Made by a program: the position numbers and the translations under genes
The notes under the pieces: generated by a model
Told to the model about the DNA's origin: nothing
Database searches by the model: none
Seen by the model: only the letters and a program-made list of their open reading frames with translations
In this document: positions 41,542 through 42,040 of the stretch, piece by piece
Layout: each line of letters starts with the position of its first letter
How positions within the stretch are numbered: position 1 is the stretch's first letter
Assembly (NCBI GenBank): GCA_019748065.1
Contig: JAIEQB010000039.1
Coordinates: 1-42,040 of the forward strand
Source of the DNA: Alphaproteobacteria bacterium
GTDB taxonomy: Bacteria > Pseudomonadota > Alphaproteobacteria > UBA9655
Length of the DNA stretch: 42,040 nucleotides
Direction: 5' to 3'

Positions 41542-42040
41542 CTTCGTAGCGTCCTCTCTTTCTGTTTCGGGAACAGTTAGTAAAAGAATCGCGACAGCAG
41601 TTTCTAATTTTTGTAGTCTCTTCAGATCAGATGATCCCTCTGAATCAGATGATTCCCCTCAATAAATTGACATTAATTTATCAAAGAATTTAATCATGCT
41701 TGAGTATTTTTTAAAAAACTCCTGCTTAATTGAATTATTAGTATCATTCTCTTCTTTGCTTAATTCTTCAAGCCGTCTCTCCATATTTACAATTGTTTCT
41801 CTAGCTTTACACCTTAATAGCTTTTGTATGGGTAATATTAGTTTTAGAACCTTTTCTGAAGTATTTTTAAAATTAATATATTTATTAAATTCAATATTTT
41901 CTACGTCTTTTCTGCGCAACAATTCATCAAGTAATTCTTTACCTTTTGTCGTGAGTTTTTTTAAATAGATCTGCTGCGAAAGTTGAAGTTTCAGTAAAAA
42001 TGTAGGAAAGTATGGGGCCCCTCATTGCAAAAAGGAACCC
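41542..42040 (-). pseudogene. decayed upstream part of the same unknown gene, cut by window edge
   Basis: The frame of the 3' part continues through a TGA at 41659-41661 into a Lys/Glu-rich helical region (LRRKDVENIEF, LRCKARETIVNMERRLEELSKEE). Further up, sense appears to move to another frame that enters from the right edge (GFLFAMRGPILSYIF to ADLFKK), with the switch near a run of seven T at 41956-41962. One nonsense codon and one probable frameshift therefore break the gene. The only start in the middle frame is TTG 41922. No family recognised. Confidence 0.4.

Noticed and set aside
35959-41661. UGA read as an amino acid, to explain two genes with in-frame TGA
   Set aside because: recN, the phytase-like copy 2 and dusB end in TGA in overlaps with the next start, and Trp is encoded by TGG throughout, so UGA is an ordinary stop.

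Overview
The window looks like a moderately AT-rich chromosome segment of an alphaproteobacterium. Four gene orders typical of the class point there: fabD-fabG-acpP-fabF-mltG, murA followed by a DUF2948 gene, dusB-(ntrBC)-ntrY-ntrX, and priA opposite tal-xerC with an atpHAGDC operon lacking the Fo genes. Transposase relics, broken genes, reduced nitrogen regulation and many small secreted proteins fit a host-associated lineage such as Holosporales or a relative. That placement is inference; no rRNA or tRNA gene is visible.

Layout. 1-1.1 kb: an IS481-like transposase cut by the window edge and a small exported protein. 1.1-5.5 kb (minus): fatty acid synthesis (fabD, fabG, acpP, fabF) plus mltG. 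5.6-9.3 kb (plus): recN-ligA. 9.3-11.8 kb (minus): three tandem membrane-anchored PTP-like phytase homologues. 12-14.3 kb: a DUF465 protein, an acyltransferase, a Phd/VapC-type toxin-antitoxin pair and a GGDEF remnant. 14.3-16.7 kb (plus): dcd, murA, DUF2948, ending in a clear terminator. 16.7-17.8 kb: a frameshifted Ser-rich secreted protein gene and another secreted protein. 17.8-22.6 kb (minus): dusB, a stand-alone NtrC DNA-binding domain, ntrY, ntrX. 22.7-24.4 kb: a small membrane or secreted protein, hairpin elements and a DUF4143 ATPase. 24.4-26.6 kb (minus): tal-xerC-pmtA. 26.7-35.5 kb (plus): priA, two duplicated secreted-protein cassettes, atpHAGDC and a di-iron ferritin-like protein. 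35.6-36.4 kb: a HAD-like exported protein broken by TGA. 36.5-38.5 kb (minus): tolB and pal. 38.6-42 kb: a divergent SAH-hydrolase-like gene, a redoxin, an IS5-type relic and a decayed gene running off the right edge.

How it works together. The core blocks supply membrane lipid (fab, pmtA), peptidoglycan (murA, mltG), DNA repair and replication restart (recN, ligA, priA, xerC), ATP synthesis (F1) and envelope integrity (tolB-pal). The accessory material is mostly exported or membrane-anchored. The strongest unusual points are the three-gene phytase-like operon, in which Ser replaces the expected general-acid Asp in every copy, and the reduction of ntrBC to a free DNA-binding domain inside an otherwise intact regulatory operon.
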